Source of the DNA: VRUE01 sp963805455
Lineage (GTDB): Bacteria; Actinomycetota; Thermoleophilia; Solirubrobacterales; 70-9
Reading direction: 5' to 3'
NCBI GenBank assembly: GCA_963805455.1
Contig: CAWDUJ010000001.1
Coordinates: 62,001 to 126,000, forward strand
Length of the DNA stretch: 64,000 bases
In this document: positions 39,710-48,810 of the stretch, in pieces
Numbering within the stretch: position 1 is the stretch's first letter
Layout: each line of letters opens with the position of its first letter
Translations under genes and position numbers: made by a program
The notes under the pieces: generated by a model
The model's input: the letters and a program-made list of their open reading frames with translations, nothing else
Told to the model about the DNA's origin: nothing
Databases searched by the model: none

Positions 39710-39904
39710 ATGCCACGCAAGCCGAAGCCGCCGAGATGTGAGGACTGCTATTTCCACCAGAACCTCCTCTGCGCGCTCGACCTCGACCGGCCCTGCACGA
39801 CCTTCCGCCCGGACCGCCCCGAGGGATTGGTCCCGCCCCGTCAGCCGGTCCTCCTGATGAGGCCTCCGCGCTGGGCCTCACAGCAGTCCCGCGCCGCCGC
39901 ATAG
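39710..39904 (+). CDS. Small cysteine-containing hypothetical protein
   Basis: A 64-aa protein. Residues 1-12 are basic (MPRKPKPPRCED). Cys10 and Cys13 (CEDC), with Cys21 and Cys29 downstream, could make a small zinc site. It then reads Pro-Cys-Thr-Thr-Phe-Arg-Pro. I do not recognise a family. ATG 39710 is chosen over 39683 because the conserved-looking part starts there. It lies 35 bp before hsp20. Confidence 0.5.
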   Translation: MPRKPKPPRCEDCYFHQNLLCALDLDRPCTTFRPDRPEGLVPPRQPVLLMRPPRWASQQSRAAA

Positions 39905-39938
39905 GCGCGCCCTGGCGGTACCTGGTTATGTTTTCAAC

Positions 39939-40382
39939 ATGCCTCAGCGCGATCTTTTTGTGAATTTTTCCCGGATGCGGCGTGAGATGGACGAGATGCT
40001 GGGCGGCGGCTGGGCACGCACCGCGTACGTCAGCCGTCGCAGCACCGGCTTCTCACCGAATGTCGACGTCTACTACTGCGGCGACCCCCAGCGGGCGATC
40101 GTCAAGGTCGACCTCGCCGGCATCGACCTCGACGCGGTAGGGATCGAGGTCAGCGGCCGGGCGCTGGCGGTCGTCGGCGAGCGCCCGGTCCAGGAGACCG
40201 AGGGTCGCGTCTACCAGCAGGTCGAGATCCCCTCGGGCCCATTCCGCCGCGTCGTCGAGCTCCAGGCCGAGGTCGACCCCGACAGCGCCAAGGCGAGCTA
40301 CGAAGACGGGATCCTGCGAATTGACCTCCCGCTTCGCGACCCCGCCGAGACCACCCGCCGCGTGCCGATCGGGCGGGAGTAG
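39939..40382 (+). CDS. Hsp20/alpha-crystallin small heat-shock protein
   Basis: A 147-aa chaperone that holds unfolding proteins. The alpha-crystallin domain spans about residues 38-135, with Val-Asp-Leu-Ala-Gly-Ile, Val-Val-Gly-Glu-Arg and Ala-Ser-Tyr-Glu-Asp-Gly-Ile-Leu-Arg-Ile-Asp-Leu-Pro (the A-x-x-x-n-G-v-L motif). It lies 13 bp before lon, so a chaperone and a protease are co-expressed. A TATGTT hexamer ends 6 nt before the ATG; no CIRCE or HAIR element is seen. Confidence 0.93.
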   Translation: MPQRDLFVNFSRMRREMDEMLGGGWARTAYVSRRSTGFSPNVDVYYCGDPQRAIVKVDLAGIDLDAVGIEVSGRALAVVGERPVQETEGRVYQQVEIPSGPFRRVVELQAEVDPDSAKASYEDGILRIDLPLRDPAETTRRVPIGRE

Positions 40383-40395
40383 GTGAGGCACTGAG

Positions 40396-42780
40396 ATGGA
40401 GGGAACGCCGGCCCTCGAAGTCGTCGAGGCGCCGATCGACGACGAGGATGCGATCCGCGCCGACCAGCCGCTGCCCGACGCGCTCCCGGTCCTGCCGCTG
40501 CGCGAGACGGTCACCTTCCCGGAGACGCTGACCCCGCTGGCTGTCGGCCAGGAGCGCTCGATCAAGCTGGTCGACGACGTCCTGGGCGCCAACCGGATGC
40601 TGGTGATGGTCGCTTCGCGCGATCCCGCACTCGACGAGCCGGGCCCCGCCGACCTCTACGACGTCGGCGTCGCCGGCTTCGTCGCGCGGATGATCAAAGT
40701 CCCCGACGGGACGATCCGGATCCTCGTTCAGGGGACCGAGCGGGTGAAACTCGGATCGTTCGTCGCCGAGGAGCCCTACCTCGTCGCCCGGATCTCCGAG
40801 CTTCCCGATCAGACCACCGACGGCCCCGAGCTCAAGGCGCTGACCCGCAACGTCCAGCGCACGTTCTCGGAGATCGTCGAGCAGATTCCCTATCTGCCGG
40901 AGGAGCTGCAGATGGCAGTCGCCAACATCGACGACCCGGCGGCACTCGGCCACCTGATCGCCGGCGCGCTGCGGATCTCGACCGACGAGAAGCAGCAGCT
41001 GCTCGAGGAGGTCGACGTCGTCGCCCGGCTCCGCCACCTCTCGCAGATCCTCACCCGCGAGCTAGAGGTGGTCCAGCTCGGCACTCAGATCCAGTCCCAG
41101 GTCGAGTCGGAGATCGACAAAGGCCAGCGCGAGTTCTTCCTTCGCCAGCAGATGAAAGCGATCCAGGAAGAGCTCGGGGAGGGGGACGAGCAGCAGGCCG
41201 AGGTCAACGAGCTGCGGCAGAAAATCGAGGAGGCGGAGCTTCCCGAGCACGCCCGCAAAGCTGCCGACCGCGAGCTCTCTCGGCTCGAGAAACTGCCGCC
41301 GGCGGCGGCGGAGCACGGCGTCATCCGCACCTACCTCGAGTGGCTGGTCGAGTTGCCGTGGTCGAGCGAGACCGAGGACAACCTCGACATCCCCCACGCC
41401 CGCGAGGTCCTCGATGCCGATCACTACGACCTCGAGAAAGTGAAGGACCGGATTCTCGAGTACCTCGCGGTGCGGAAACTGAAGCCGGACTCGCCGGGCC
41501 CGATCCTCTGCTTCGTCGGCCCGCCGGGTGTCGGCAAGACGAGCCTCGGCAAATCGATCGCCCGCGCCCTGGGGCGGAAATTCGAGCGGATCTCTGTCGG
41601 CGGTGTCCGCGACGAGGCCGAGATCAGGGGCCACCGCCGAACCTACATCGGCGCCCTGCCGGGGACGATCATCCGCGCCCTCCGCGACGCCGGCTCCCGC
41701 AACCCGGTGTTCATGATCGACGAGATCGACAAGATGGGCGCCGACTTCCGCGGCGACCCCGCCTCGGCGATGCTCGAGGTCCTCGACCCGGCCCAGAACG
41801 AAGCCTTCCGCGATCATTACCTGGATCTCGAGTTCGACCTCTCCGAGGTTCTGTTCATCGCCACCGCGAACATCCTCGACACGATCCCGACCCCGCTCCA
41901 GGACCGGATGGAGACGATCGAACTCGCCGGCTACACGCTCGACGAGAAGAAGCACATCGCCCGCCGCTACCTGGTTCCGCGCCAGATCGACGCCAACGGG
42001 TTGAAGTCCTCCCAGATCGAGTTTGCCGACCCGGCCCTGGTCGCGATCATCGAGGAGTACACCCGTGAGGCCGGGGTGCGGAACCTCGAGCGCCAGATCG
42101 GGACCGTCTGCCGCAAAATCGCCCGCGAGGTCGCCGAGGGCACGGCCGACGGCAAGGTCAGGGTCTCGGCCAAGCGCGCCCGCGAGCTGCTGGGCCGGCG
42201 CCGGGTCTTCGCCGAGCAGCGGCGGCGGACCAAGGACCCCGGGGTCGCGACCGGCCTCGCCTGGACCCCGGTCGGCGGCGACGTCCTCTTCATCGAGGCG
42301 ACCGCGGCGCCGGGGGTCGGGAAGCTGACGATCACCGGCCAGGTCGGCGACGTGATGCGGGAGTCAGCGCAGGCGGCCCTCTCCTGGGTGCGCGGCCACT
42401 GGAAGGAGGTCGCACCCGAGCTCGAGGAAGAATGGTTCGCGAAGAACGACATCCACATCCACGTCCCGGCCGGCGCCGTCCCCAAGGACGGGCCCTCGGC
42501 GGGGGTGGCGATGACCGTCGCGCTCTCCTCGCTCGTCTCCGGCCGGCCGGTCTCGAACGAAGTCGCGATGACCGGCGAGATCACGTTGACCGGCCAGGTG
42601 CTCCCGATCGGCGGCCTGAAGGAGAAGTCGCTGGCCGCCCAGCGCGCCGGGATCAAGCGGGTGATCGTCCCCGAGCGGAACCAAGGCGACGTCGAGGAGA
42701 TCCCCGAGCACGAGCGCTCCGACCTCGAGTTCGTCTACGTCGAAGAGGTCAAGGCGGCGATCGACGCCGCGCTCGAGTAG
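40396..42780 (+). CDS. lon: ATP-dependent Lon protease
   Basis: A 794-aa protease. The N-terminal substrate-binding domain spans about residues 30-220, followed by a coiled coil (about 220-290) and the AAA+ module with Walker A GPPGVGKTS near 375-383 and Walker B Phe-Met-Ile-Asp-Glu-Ile-Asp. The C-terminal peptidase has the Ser701 (KDGPSAG) - Lys744 (GGLKEK) dyad. It degrades misfolded and short-lived regulatory proteins. The operon with hsp20 is consistent with heat or protein stress induction. Confidence 0.96.
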   Translation: MEGTPALEVVEAPIDDEDAIRADQPLPDALPVLPLRETVTFPETLTPLAVGQERSIKLVDDVLGANRMLVMVASRDPALDEPGPADLYDVGVAGFVARMIKVPDGTIRILVQGTERVKLGSFVAEEPYLVARISELPDQTTDGPELKALTRNVQRTFSEIVEQIPYLPEELQMAVANIDDPAALGHLIAGALRISTDEKQQLLEEVDVVARLRHLSQILTRELEVVQLGTQIQSQVESEIDKGQREFFLRQQMKAIQEELGEGDEQQAEVNELRQKIEEAELPEHARKAADRELSRLEKLPPAAAEHGVIRTYLEWLVELPWSSETEDNLDIPHAREVLDADHYDLEKVKDRILEYLAVRKLKPDSPGPILCFVGPPGVGKTSLGKSIARALGRKFERISVGGVRDEAEIRGHRRTYIGALPGTIIRALRDAGSRNPVFMIDEIDKMGADFRGDPASAMLEVLDPAQNEAFRDHYLDLEFDLSEVLFIATANILDTIPTPLQDRMETIELAGYTLDEKKHIARRYLVPRQIDANGLKSSQIEFADPALVAIIEEYTREAGVRNLERQIGTVCRKIAREVAEGTADGKVRVSAKRARELLGRRRVFAEQRRRTKDPGVATGLAWTPVGGDVLFIEATAAPGVGKLTITGQVGDVMRESAQAALSWVRGHWKEVAPELEEEWFAKNDIHIHVPAGAVPKDGPSAGVAMTVALSSLVSGRPVSNEVAMTGEITLTGQVLPIGGLKEKSLAAQRAGIKRVIVPERNQGDVEEIPEHERSDLEFVYVEEVKAAIDAALE

Positions 42781-42787
42781 GGCTGGG

Positions 42788-44329
42788 ATGGAGGCCGCCG
42801 GCGCGCTCGGCAGGTGGAGCCTCGGCGGCTCCATCGACCAGATTCGTGACGCAGTCCGCGCCCGATCGCGGGCGTTCTGGATCGTCGCCGGCCTGACCGT
42901 GCTCGCGGCGGGGCTGCGGCTCGCCACCCTCGGCGTCCAGTCCTACCACCACGACGAGATCGTCACCGCAAGCCGAGTCCTGCGCGGCAGCTTCTGGCAC
43001 GCGATGGACGTCGTCGGGTTCAGCGAGTCGGCACCGCCGCTCTACTACGTGCTCGGCTGGCTCTGGGTCCAGGTAGCCGGCACCGGAGAGTTCGGGCTGC
43101 GCTCGCTCTCGGCGCTGGCGGGGATCGCGACGGTGCCGGTCGCCTACCTCCTCGGGCTCGAGCTGCGCGGCCGCAGGGCTGGGGTCCTGGCCGCGGCCCT
43201 GGTCGCGGTCAACCCGATGCTGGTCTGGTACTCACAGGAGGCGAGGAGCTACTCGCTGCTGGTCCTGTTCAGCTCGATCGCCACCCTCTACTTCGTCCGC
43301 GCGCTCGAGGGCGGCGGCCGTGGCAGCGTGGTGAGATGGGGCGTCGCATCGGCGCTCGCCCTGGCGACCCACTACTTCGCGATCTTCCCGATCGCCCTCG
43401 AGGGCTTCCTGCTGCTGCGGCGCCGCGGTCGCGAGGGGGCGGCCGGCGTCGCCACCCTCATCGCGACGGGCCTCGCGTTGGCGCCGCTCGCGATCCACCA
43501 GACGGTGCAGGGCCACGCGGATTGGATCGGCGACCACAGCCTCGGCCACCGTCTCTGGGAGGTCGGGGTCACCTTCGCGGTCGGCGAGACCGGCGACGTG
43601 ATCGCCCAGCCGGAGCGCCTCACACCGGCGATCGTGCCGCTGGCGGCGATCGCCGCCGCGCTCCTGCTGCTGGCCATGCGCGGGGAACGGGTCGAGCGCC
43701 GGGCGGCTGGCCTGATGCTGGCGATCGCCGGCTTCACGGTCGCCGCGCCGCTCGCGATCGCCGTGTTCAGGCCTTCGGCCGACTTCGTCCTCGCCCGCAA
43801 CCTGATTCCGGCCCTGGTCCCGCTGCTCGTCGCGGTCGCGATCGGCGCCACCTTGGGCCGCGCCCGCCGCATGGGGATCGCCGTCGCCGCTGTGCTGTTC
43901 GCCTACTCGTTGGGGTTCACCGTCCTCGCCAGCTCGGTGCCCTCGCTTCAGCGGGTCGATTGGGACGCGGCGGCGCAGCGCCTCGGGCAGCCGCGGGCCC
44001 CTCGGGCGATGGTGACCTGGACCCTCGGTCAGGCCTCGCTCCGCCACTACCTCTCGACCGGGTCCTTCCAGGTCTCCCCGTCGGAAGAATTCCCCTGGTA
44101 CGTCCATGAAATCGACTTCATCTCCGATGGCGACGCGCCGCCGGTGCCGAGGAGCCTGCTGGGGCCGGGATTCAGGCAGGTCTCCTACGAAAAGCTCGGC
44201 GCGCTCCGGATCCGGCGTTACTCGCTCCCGGGGCCCGATGTCGCCCGGCTGCGACTGCGGAAAGTCGACGATGCCTCTCTCAACTTCGGCTCGATCACCG
44301 TCCTCCTCGACGGCATCGGTCCAAGCTGA
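42788..44329 (+). CDS. GT39/ArnT-like membrane glycosyltransferase
   Basis: A 513-aa GT-C protein with about 11-12 membrane helices. After the first helix, the external loop contains Tyr-His-His-Asp-Glu (about residues 54-58), the acidic pair that acts in dolichyl/polyprenyl-phosphate-sugar transferases. A Trp-Tyr-Ser-Gln-Glu-Ala-Arg-Ser-Tyr segment near 145-155 is typical of the PMT_2 group. The last ~100 residues form an external domain. It begins 8 bp after lon, but the functional link is unclear. Confidence 0.85.
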   Translation: MEAAGALGRWSLGGSIDQIRDAVRARSRAFWIVAGLTVLAAGLRLATLGVQSYHHDEIVTASRVLRGSFWHAMDVVGFSESAPPLYYVLGWLWVQVAGTGEFGLRSLSALAGIATVPVAYLLGLELRGRRAGVLAAALVAVNPMLVWYSQEARSYSLLVLFSSIATLYFVRALEGGGRGSVVRWGVASALALATHYFAIFPIALEGFLLLRRRGREGAAGVATLIATGLALAPLAIHQTVQGHADWIGDHSLGHRLWEVGVTFAVGETGDVIAQPERLTPAIVPLAAIAAALLLLAMRGERVERRAAGLMLAIAGFTVAAPLAIAVFRPSADFVLARNLIPALVPLLVAVAIGATLGRARRMGIAVAAVLFAYSLGFTVLASSVPSLQRVDWDAAAQRLGQPRAPRAMVTWTLGQASLRHYLSTGSFQVSPSEEFPWYVHEIDFISDGDAPPVPRSLLGPGFRQVSYEKLGALRIRRYSLPGPDVARLRLRKVDDASLNFGSITVLLDGIGPS

Positions 44330-44391
44330 TGCCCCGTATCGGCGCTGCGGAGGTATCCTGGGCGCCCAGGTTTCCCCAGCGAGGAGAAGGT

Positions 44392-44835
44392 ATGGCCACG
44401 AGTACATCAAGGGCGAGTCAGACCGCCGACCGCGCCAACGAGTTCTACTCGACCGCGCGTCAGAACCCCTATGTCCAGAAACTGATCGAGGACGAGGAGC
44501 TCCGCGACAGCCTCAAGAACGCATTCGAAGCGGCGCGCGGCGCCTACACGAGGGCGACCGGCAACGGGCACAGCCCGGTCAAGGCCGTGACCAGCGACAA
44601 GAAGGTCCAGAAGGACCTGCGCTCCGCGGCTGAGAACCTGCGCGAAGCATCCGAGCGCCTGCAGGCGCCGAAGAAGAAGAAGCATCGACTCGGGCGGCTG
44701 ATCCTGTTCGCGATCGTCGCCGGAGTCGTCGCGCTGGTCGTCAGCGAGGACGCCCGCAAGACCGTGCTCGATGCCCTCTTCGGGGCCGAAGAGGAGTTCG
44801 AGTACACGAGCGCGACCAGCATCAACGGCGCCTAG
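44392..44835 (+). CDS. Hypothetical single-span membrane protein
   Basis: A 147-aa protein. The first ~95 residues are hydrophilic and helical (Thr-Ala-Arg-Gln-Asn-Pro-Tyr-Val-Gln-Lys-Leu-Ile-Glu-Asp-Glu-Glu). A Lys-rich stretch precedes one membrane helix at about residues 101-118, and a short acidic tail follows. ATG 44392 has a GGAG ribosome site and is preferred to an upstream ATG at 44329. The layout resembles small envelope-stress or DUF-type proteins of actinobacteria. The function is unknown. Confidence 0.65.
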   Translation: MATSTSRASQTADRANEFYSTARQNPYVQKLIEDEELRDSLKNAFEAARGAYTRATGNGHSPVKAVTSDKKVQKDLRSAAENLREASERLQAPKKKKHRLGRLILFAIVAGVVALVVSEDARKTVLDALFGAEEEFEYTSATSINGA

Positions 44836-44842
44836 GTCCGCG

Positions 44843-44861
44843 GCCCCGGGGTCTCCGGGGC
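44843..44861 (+). terminator. GC-rich hairpin between small membrane protein and tetR
   Basis: GCCCCGG (44843-44849) pairs with CCGGGGC (44855-44861) around a 5-nt loop, 8 nt after the stop codon. There is no T-run. Confidence 0.5.
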
Positions 44862-44881
44862 TGCACTTAGACTAGGAAGCG

Positions 44882-45487
44882 ATGGAGGCGGCGACAAAAG
44901 AGCGGGAGCTGAGCGGGGAGAAGGCCCAGCGGATCGTCGACGCGATGCGCGAGAGCGTCGCCAAACGCGGCGCCGCCGGCTCGACCTTCGAGCAGGTCGC
45001 CCGCGAGGCCGGGGTCAGCCGCGGCCTCCTCCACTACTACTTCGGCACCAAGGAGCGGCTCCTGGTCGAGGTGGTCAGGCGCGACGCCGAGATCCGGGTC
45101 GCCCGCCTCGACGAGGCGCTCTCGGGTGCCCAGAACGTCGACGACGTCCTCGAGGCGCTGGTCTCCAGCCTCACCGACCTGATCGAGAACGAACCCGCCT
45201 TCTTCCTCCTCCTCTACGAGCTGTTCAGCGCCGGCCGGCGCAACCCCGACATCCAGCACGAGGTCGGGCAGCTCTTCGAGCGGACCCGCTCCCACGTCGC
45301 CGAGGTGCTCGACGCGAAGCAGGGGGAGGGCGTGATCAGCCTCCGCTACCCCGCCCCGGCGATCGTCTCCTACCTCTTCGCCCTCGGTGACGGCTTTGCC
45401 CTCCAGGCGCTGTCAGACCCCGACCAGGACATCGATCCGGCCCTCGAGGCCGGAACCGCCTCCGCGCGCTTCCTCCTCAGCAAGTAG
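44882..45487 (+). CDS. TetR-family transcriptional regulator of the MMPL exporter
   Basis: A 201-aa regulator. Its helix-turn-helix (about residues 20-62) contains FEQVAREAGVSRGLLHYYF. The C-terminal domain has the TetR_C-type pattern Phe-Phe-Leu-Leu-Leu-Tyr-Glu-Leu-Phe. It lies 69 bp before an MMPL exporter gene in the same direction and probably controls it. A TAGACT hexamer (44868-44873) 8 nt before the ATG suggests a leaderless mRNA. Confidence 0.92.
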   Translation: MEAATKERELSGEKAQRIVDAMRESVAKRGAAGSTFEQVAREAGVSRGLLHYYFGTKERLLVEVVRRDAEIRVARLDEALSGAQNVDDVLEALVSSLTDLIENEPAFFLLLYELFSAGRRNPDIQHEVGQLFERTRSHVAEVLDAKQGEGVISLRYPAPAIVSYLFALGDGFALQALSDPDQDIDPALEAGTASARFLLSK

Positions 45488-45556
45488 GGCCCCGCCAGGG
45501 AGTGACCCTCCTCACAGTCGCGCCCGCGCCCCTGCGGCAGGCTGGCCGGGCAGCCA

Positions 45557-47902
45557 ATGCGCGAGGTGATGATCAGACTCTCCGGTTTCCTGCGACGCCA
45601 CCGTCTCGTGGTGGTCGTGGCCTGGGCCGTCGTCTTCCTCCTCGCCTTCCCCTTCGCGGCGCGCCAGACCGAACACCTCACCGGGGGCGGCTTCGACGTC
45701 CCGGGCAGCCAGTCGCAGGCCGTGACCAAGTCGCTCGACCGCGACTTCGGAGCCGACTCCGACGGGATCGGCGTCGTCCTGCGTGCGGAGCCCGGCGCCG
45801 TGCCCGCGGCCGGAGCGGCGGCGGTGGCCCGGGTCCGGGACGCGGTCTCCGAAGTCGACAAGGTGACGCTGCCGCCGGCCGTCGCTGCCCGAGGGCTGAG
45901 GGAACTCGAGAGCACGGGGACGGCGCTGATGCCGCTCCGCAGCGAACTCAGCCCCGACGATGAGATCGACGCCGCTGGGGATCTCCGTACCGATCTCGAC
46001 CCCGGGACCGCTCGGAGCGGGGTGACCACATACCTTGCCGGCCAGCCGACGATCTGGGCCGGGTTCCAGGAGTTCTCCAAGGAAGACCTCTCCGAAGCCG
46101 AGATGAGCGGCTTCCCGATCGTCGCGATCATCCTCCTCGTCGTCTTCGGCTCGCTCGCCGCGGCGGCGCTGCCGCTGGCGCTGGGGTTCGTCAGCGTCAT
46201 CGTCACCGGCGCGCTCATCTACTTCCTCTCATTGCAGATGACGACCTCGGTGTTCGTCACCAACATGGCCTCGATGATCGGGATCGGGGTCGCGATCGAC
46301 TACTCGCTGTTCATCCTCGCCCGCTACCGAGAGGAGCGCGACGCCGGCCGCACCGACGAGGAGGCCCTCGACCGGGCGCTCTCGACCTCGGGTCTCGCGG
46401 TCACCTTCTCGGGCCTCGCGGTGATCGTCTCCCTCGCCGGCCTCTGGATGGTCGACAACCAGGCCCTGCGCTCGATGGCCCTTGGGGCGATGACCGTCGT
46501 CGCAGTCTCGATCCTCACCGCGACCACCCTGCTCCCGACCCTGATCGCCCTCCTCGGCGATCGGGTGATGCCGGGAGGGATCGTCGCTCGGGCCCTTGAC
46601 TTCGTCCGCCGTCCCTTCAGGCGCCGCTCCGCCCAGGGTGCCTCCTTTGAGACCTCGCCTGCCATTCAAGGTCAAGCCGCCATCCCCGGACGCGGGAGCG
46701 AGGGCCAGTCCATCTCTGTTTCCTCTGGCCCGAGCGAGAGCAGAGGAGATGGCGGAATTTATGCGGATGGCGGCTCGACGTTGGGCGGCAGGGACGGTTT
46801 TTGGGCGCGGTGGACCCGGAACGTCATGGCTCATCCATGGGTCGCCGTCATCGGGGTGACCTCGATCCTGCTGTTCCTGGCGATCCCGCTGCTCTCGATC
46901 GATACCGGCACCGAGGCGGTCAAGCAGTTCCCGAAGGGGAGCGACGTGCGGGTCGGCAACGAACTCGCGTCCCAGAAGCTGGGCGGAGGCGCCGACCCGA
47001 TCCAGATCGTCGCCGAATTCGAGGGGGCCCCCGACCGCGCCGCAGTCGGCGCGTTCGTCGGCGAGCTCAAATCAACTCCCGGAGTCAGCTCGGTTTCGCC
47101 GCCCACGGCCGCCGGCGGGAGCGTCCTCTTCCAGGCGACCTCGACCGCGCCGAGCGAGTCCGACGCCGCCCAGGCGCTGGTTACGCGGCTGCGCGACAGT
47201 GTCGTCCCGTCGAGCCGGCTGGCCGAGGTGGCGAGGGTCGACGTCGGCGGCGAAACCGCCCGCATCAACGACGTCCGCTCCCAGATCGGCGGCTCGATGT
47301 GGAAGATCGTCCTCTTCGTGCTCACCCTCAGCTTCCTCGTCCTTATGGTGATGCTGCGCTCGCTGCTGCTGCCGCTGAAGGCGGTGCTGATGAACCTGCT
47401 CTCAATCGGCGCCGCGTTCGGAATCCTCGTCGCGATCTTCCAGTGGGGGTGGTTCGACAACGTCCTCGGGTTCGAAAGCCAGGGCGCGCTCGACACGATC
47501 AACGTGCCGCTGATCTTCGCGATCGTCTTCGGCCTCTCGATGGATTACGAGGTGTTCCTGATGTCGCGGATCCGTGAGCGCTACATGCTGCACCATGACA
47601 ACGAAAGGGCCGTCGCCGAAGGGCTCTCGACCAGCGCCCGGACGATCTCCTCGGCGGCGCTGATCATGAGCTGTGTATTCGCCGTCTTCGTGCTGACCGG
47701 CGTTCCCTCGATCAAGGAGCTGGGTCTAGGCGCCGCGATCGCGATCGCCCTCGATGCGACCCTGGTGAGGCTGATCCTCGTCCCGGCGGCGATGAAGCTG
47801 CTCGGGGACTGGAACTGGTGGATGCCCTCCTGGCTCGACCGTGCTCTGCCGGAGCTGAGTTTCGAGCACGGCGCCCCGGAGCCGGATCCCGCCGAAGCCT
47901 GA
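45557..47902 (+). CDS. MMPL-family RND exporter
   Basis: A 781-aa membrane transporter with the usual MMPL duplication: first helix at about residues 14-33, helix groups near 185-335 and 575-745, and the proton-relay Gly-Val-Ala-Ile-Asp-Tyr and Gly-Leu-Ser-Met-Asp-Tyr motifs. The cytoplasmic linker (about residues 355-415) is odd: Ser/Gly-rich, with many A/T-ending codons unlike the rest of the gene. It is probably a lipid or drug exporter under the upstream TetR. Confidence 0.93.
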   Translation: MREVMIRLSGFLRRHRLVVVVAWAVVFLLAFPFAARQTEHLTGGGFDVPGSQSQAVTKSLDRDFGADSDGIGVVLRAEPGAVPAAGAAAVARVRDAVSEVDKVTLPPAVAARGLRELESTGTALMPLRSELSPDDEIDAAGDLRTDLDPGTARSGVTTYLAGQPTIWAGFQEFSKEDLSEAEMSGFPIVAIILLVVFGSLAAAALPLALGFVSVIVTGALIYFLSLQMTTSVFVTNMASMIGIGVAIDYSLFILARYREERDAGRTDEEALDRALSTSGLAVTFSGLAVIVSLAGLWMVDNQALRSMALGAMTVVAVSILTATTLLPTLIALLGDRVMPGGIVARALDFVRRPFRRRSAQGASFETSPAIQGQAAIPGRGSEGQSISVSSGPSESRGDGGIYADGGSTLGGRDGFWARWTRNVMAHPWVAVIGVTSILLFLAIPLLSIDTGTEAVKQFPKGSDVRVGNELASQKLGGGADPIQIVAEFEGAPDRAAVGAFVGELKSTPGVSSVSPPTAAGGSVLFQATSTAPSESDAAQALVTRLRDSVVPSSRLAEVARVDVGGETARINDVRSQIGGSMWKIVLFVLTLSFLVLMVMLRSLLLPLKAVLMNLLSIGAAFGILVAIFQWGWFDNVLGFESQGALDTINVPLIFAIVFGLSMDYEVFLMSRIRERYMLHHDNERAVAEGLSTSARTISSAALIMSCVFAVFVLTGVPSIKELGLGAAIAIALDATLVRLILVPAAMKLLGDWNWWMPSWLDRALPELSFEHGAPEPDPAEA

Positions 47903-47906
47903 CCGG

Positions 47907-48743
47907 TCAGAGGAGCGCGGAGGCCAGGTCCTCCGCGACCACCGTCTCCTGCTCTCGGATCTGACGTTCGGTGAAACGGTGCACCGCGTAGGCGCGGCGA
48001 CGAAGGTCGAGATCGCGGGCGTGGTCGTTCTCGAAGGCGACGCTGCCGCCATGGAAACGCCAGCTGTCGGTCTCCACCACGACCCGCTGCTCGGGCCAGA
48101 TGAAGTCGACGGTCCAGCGCCCGATCTTGATATTCACGAGCGGGGTTGGAATCCCGTTACGGCGGCAGAGGCGCAGGAAACGGCGCTCGAGATCGCTCCT
48201 GGTTCGGTCGCCGCGATCTGCCGGGCCCAGCGCGTACCGCTGAACCTCCGCCTGCCTCAGCGCCCGCCGTTGGAGTCCGGGGGAGACGACCCCGCGGAGA
48301 TCCTCGATCGTCTGCCAAGGCGTCGTCACCGGGATCAGGTCGCGCACCGTCACGGCCTGAGGAGATAGCGAGCGGCGGCGGTGGACGCGGATTCCGCGGC
48401 GGGCCTTGCGGCCGTTTTGCGAGGGGACCGACACATCAACCGGCCCATTCATCGGCCGCAGCAGATTCCACAATGCCGCCGCCGAGCGATGGCTGAGAAC
48501 GGCGGAAGGGCCGCAGGCGAGCACCGCGGCCATCCATCGCGCCTCCAAGCGCTCGGTCGGGTAGCCGACGGTGTAGACCCCGCGATGGACACGGTGGAGC
48601 CGTTTGGTCCCCACTCGTTGCGAGACCGCCGCCGAGGTCAATCCCGCCTCACGCAGCTGCGCAGTCGTCACGAGCCCATGCTGCCGCACGGCGACGCTCG
48701 CAATCTCCGCGTCCCGGCCGGGTGAGTCGCTTTTCCTAACCAC
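47907..48743 (-). CDS. AbiEi-like HTH plus DUF559 (Vsr-fold) domain protein
   Basis: A 278-aa protein. The N-terminal winged helix (about residues 10-60: QHGLVTTAQLREAGLTSAAV) is of the type labelled AbiEi antitoxin N-terminal. The C-terminal ~100 residues are DUF559, with Val-Asp-Phe-Ile-Trp-Pro-Glu-Gln-Arg-Val-Val-Val-Glu-Thr-Asp-Ser (Asp and Glu of a PD-(D/E)xK/Vsr fold) and Phe-Glu-Asn-Asp-His-Ala-Arg-Asp. Such proteins are common orphans in actinobacteria. No toxin gene is adjacent, so a toxin-antitoxin role is unsupported. GTG 48743 is chosen to avoid a long overlap with the amidase. Confidence 0.75.
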   Translation of the reverse strand: MVRKSDSPGRDAEIASVAVRQHGLVTTAQLREAGLTSAAVSQRVGTKRLHRVHRGVYTVGYPTERLEARWMAAVLACGPSAVLSHRSAAALWNLLRPMNGPVDVSVPSQNGRKARRGIRVHRRRSLSPQAVTVRDLIPVTTPWQTIEDLRGVVSPGLQRRALRQAEVQRYALGPADRGDRTRSDLERRFLRLCRRNGIPTPLVNIKIGRWTVDFIWPEQRVVVETDSWRFHGGSVAFENDHARDLDLRRRAYAVHRFTERQIREQETVVAEDLASALL

Positions 48744-48810
48744 TGCTTTCGAAAAGCGCCTCACCTCGGGATTTCTCCCCCGGAAGGGGCCCGGCCGCAA
48801 CGCCGATACG

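Noticed and set aside
47907..48743. Type IV toxin-antitoxin system from the AbiEi-like domain
   Set aside because: No AbiEii-type nucleotidyltransferase toxin gene is adjacent; the DUF559 fusion is a common orphan arrangement.
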